In this document: in pieces, positions 63,989-64,000 of the stretch | How the letters are laid out: every line of letters starts with the position of its first letter | Numbering within the stretch: the first letter of the stretch is position 1 | Origin: an uncultured Lachnospiraceae bacterium | GTDB lineage: Bacteria; Bacillota; Clostridia; Lachnospirales; Lachnospiraceae | Direction: 5' to 3' | Assembly (NCBI GenBank): GCA_947627245.1 | Contig: CANQVH010000004.1 | Span: 43,306 to 107,305 of the forward strand | DNA length: 64,000 bases | Translations under genes and position numbers: made by a program | The notes under the pieces: model-generated | What the model saw: only the letters and a program-made list of their open reading frames with translations | Told to the model about the DNA's origin: nothing | Database searches by the model: none

Positions 63989-64000
63989 TATTTTATTGAG

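Overview
The window is chromosomal DNA from a spore-forming member of the Clostridia, most likely Lachnospiraceae. The evidence is the spoIIAA-spoIIAB-sigF and spoVAA-spoVAB genes, Shine-Dalgarno sites of the AGGAGG type, a zinc-type S14, a long L17, a PurO-type IMP cyclohydrolase and the Firmicutes S10-spc-alpha gene order with a KOW-protein gene between map and infA. I cannot name a species. No rRNA, tRNA, CRISPR array or intact insertion sequence was found.

Region 1 (1 to about 14.2 kb) is an AT-rich surface-glycan island, unlike the GC-richer chromosome that follows. It holds a formyltransferase, the late pseudaminic-acid genes pseF, pseG and pseI (pseG fused to a PLP-dependent aminotransferase-like domain), an ATP-grasp ligase, an MBOAT plus SGNH acyltransferase pair, an FkbH-like loader with a VOC protein and an acyl carrier protein, a DUF4910-type zinc peptidase and an AAC(3)-like N-acyltransferase. 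Together they suggest synthesis and acyl decoration of a pseudaminic-acid-like nonulosonate. The main discovery is four identical runs of nine G: in the pseG fusion (in frame), in the MBOAT gene (in frame), in the peptidase gene (out of frame) and in a gene-start remnant at the island edge. In the first three genes a one-base length change would switch the reading frame. This looks like a multi-gene phase-variation system of the kind known from Campylobacter, here in a Firmicute. An acp copy broken by a frameshift and a sharp composition change inside the FkbH gene show that the island is mosaic.

Region 2 (14.2 to 44.5 kb) is mixed housekeeping DNA. It contains a tandem HD-GYP protein, an OmpR-type regulator, MutS2, a secreted protein, FolC, a zinc-ribbon/TPR membrane protein, the sigma-F operon, a two-subunit fumarase, spoVAA-AB, a MATE transporter, an ABC-class ATPase, a split purine pair (PurO-type cyclohydrolase plus separate AICAR transformylase), a decayed toxin-antitoxin pair, PyrG, FtsH whose 3' end overlaps a convergent methyltransferase gene, a membrane EAL protein, a secreted Fn3-like repeat protein and an Rpn-like nuclease.

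Region 3 (44.5 to 61.8 kb) is the complete S10-spc-alpha ribosomal protein cluster from rpsJ to rplQ, with secY, adk, map, infA and rpoA. It has structured leaders before rpsJ and rplC and unusual spacers between rpsH and rplF and between rpmJ and rpsM. Region 4 (61.8 to 64 kb) carries a polyferredoxin, a D-lyxose isomerase, an aldose 1-epimerase-like gene and a long terminal hairpin.
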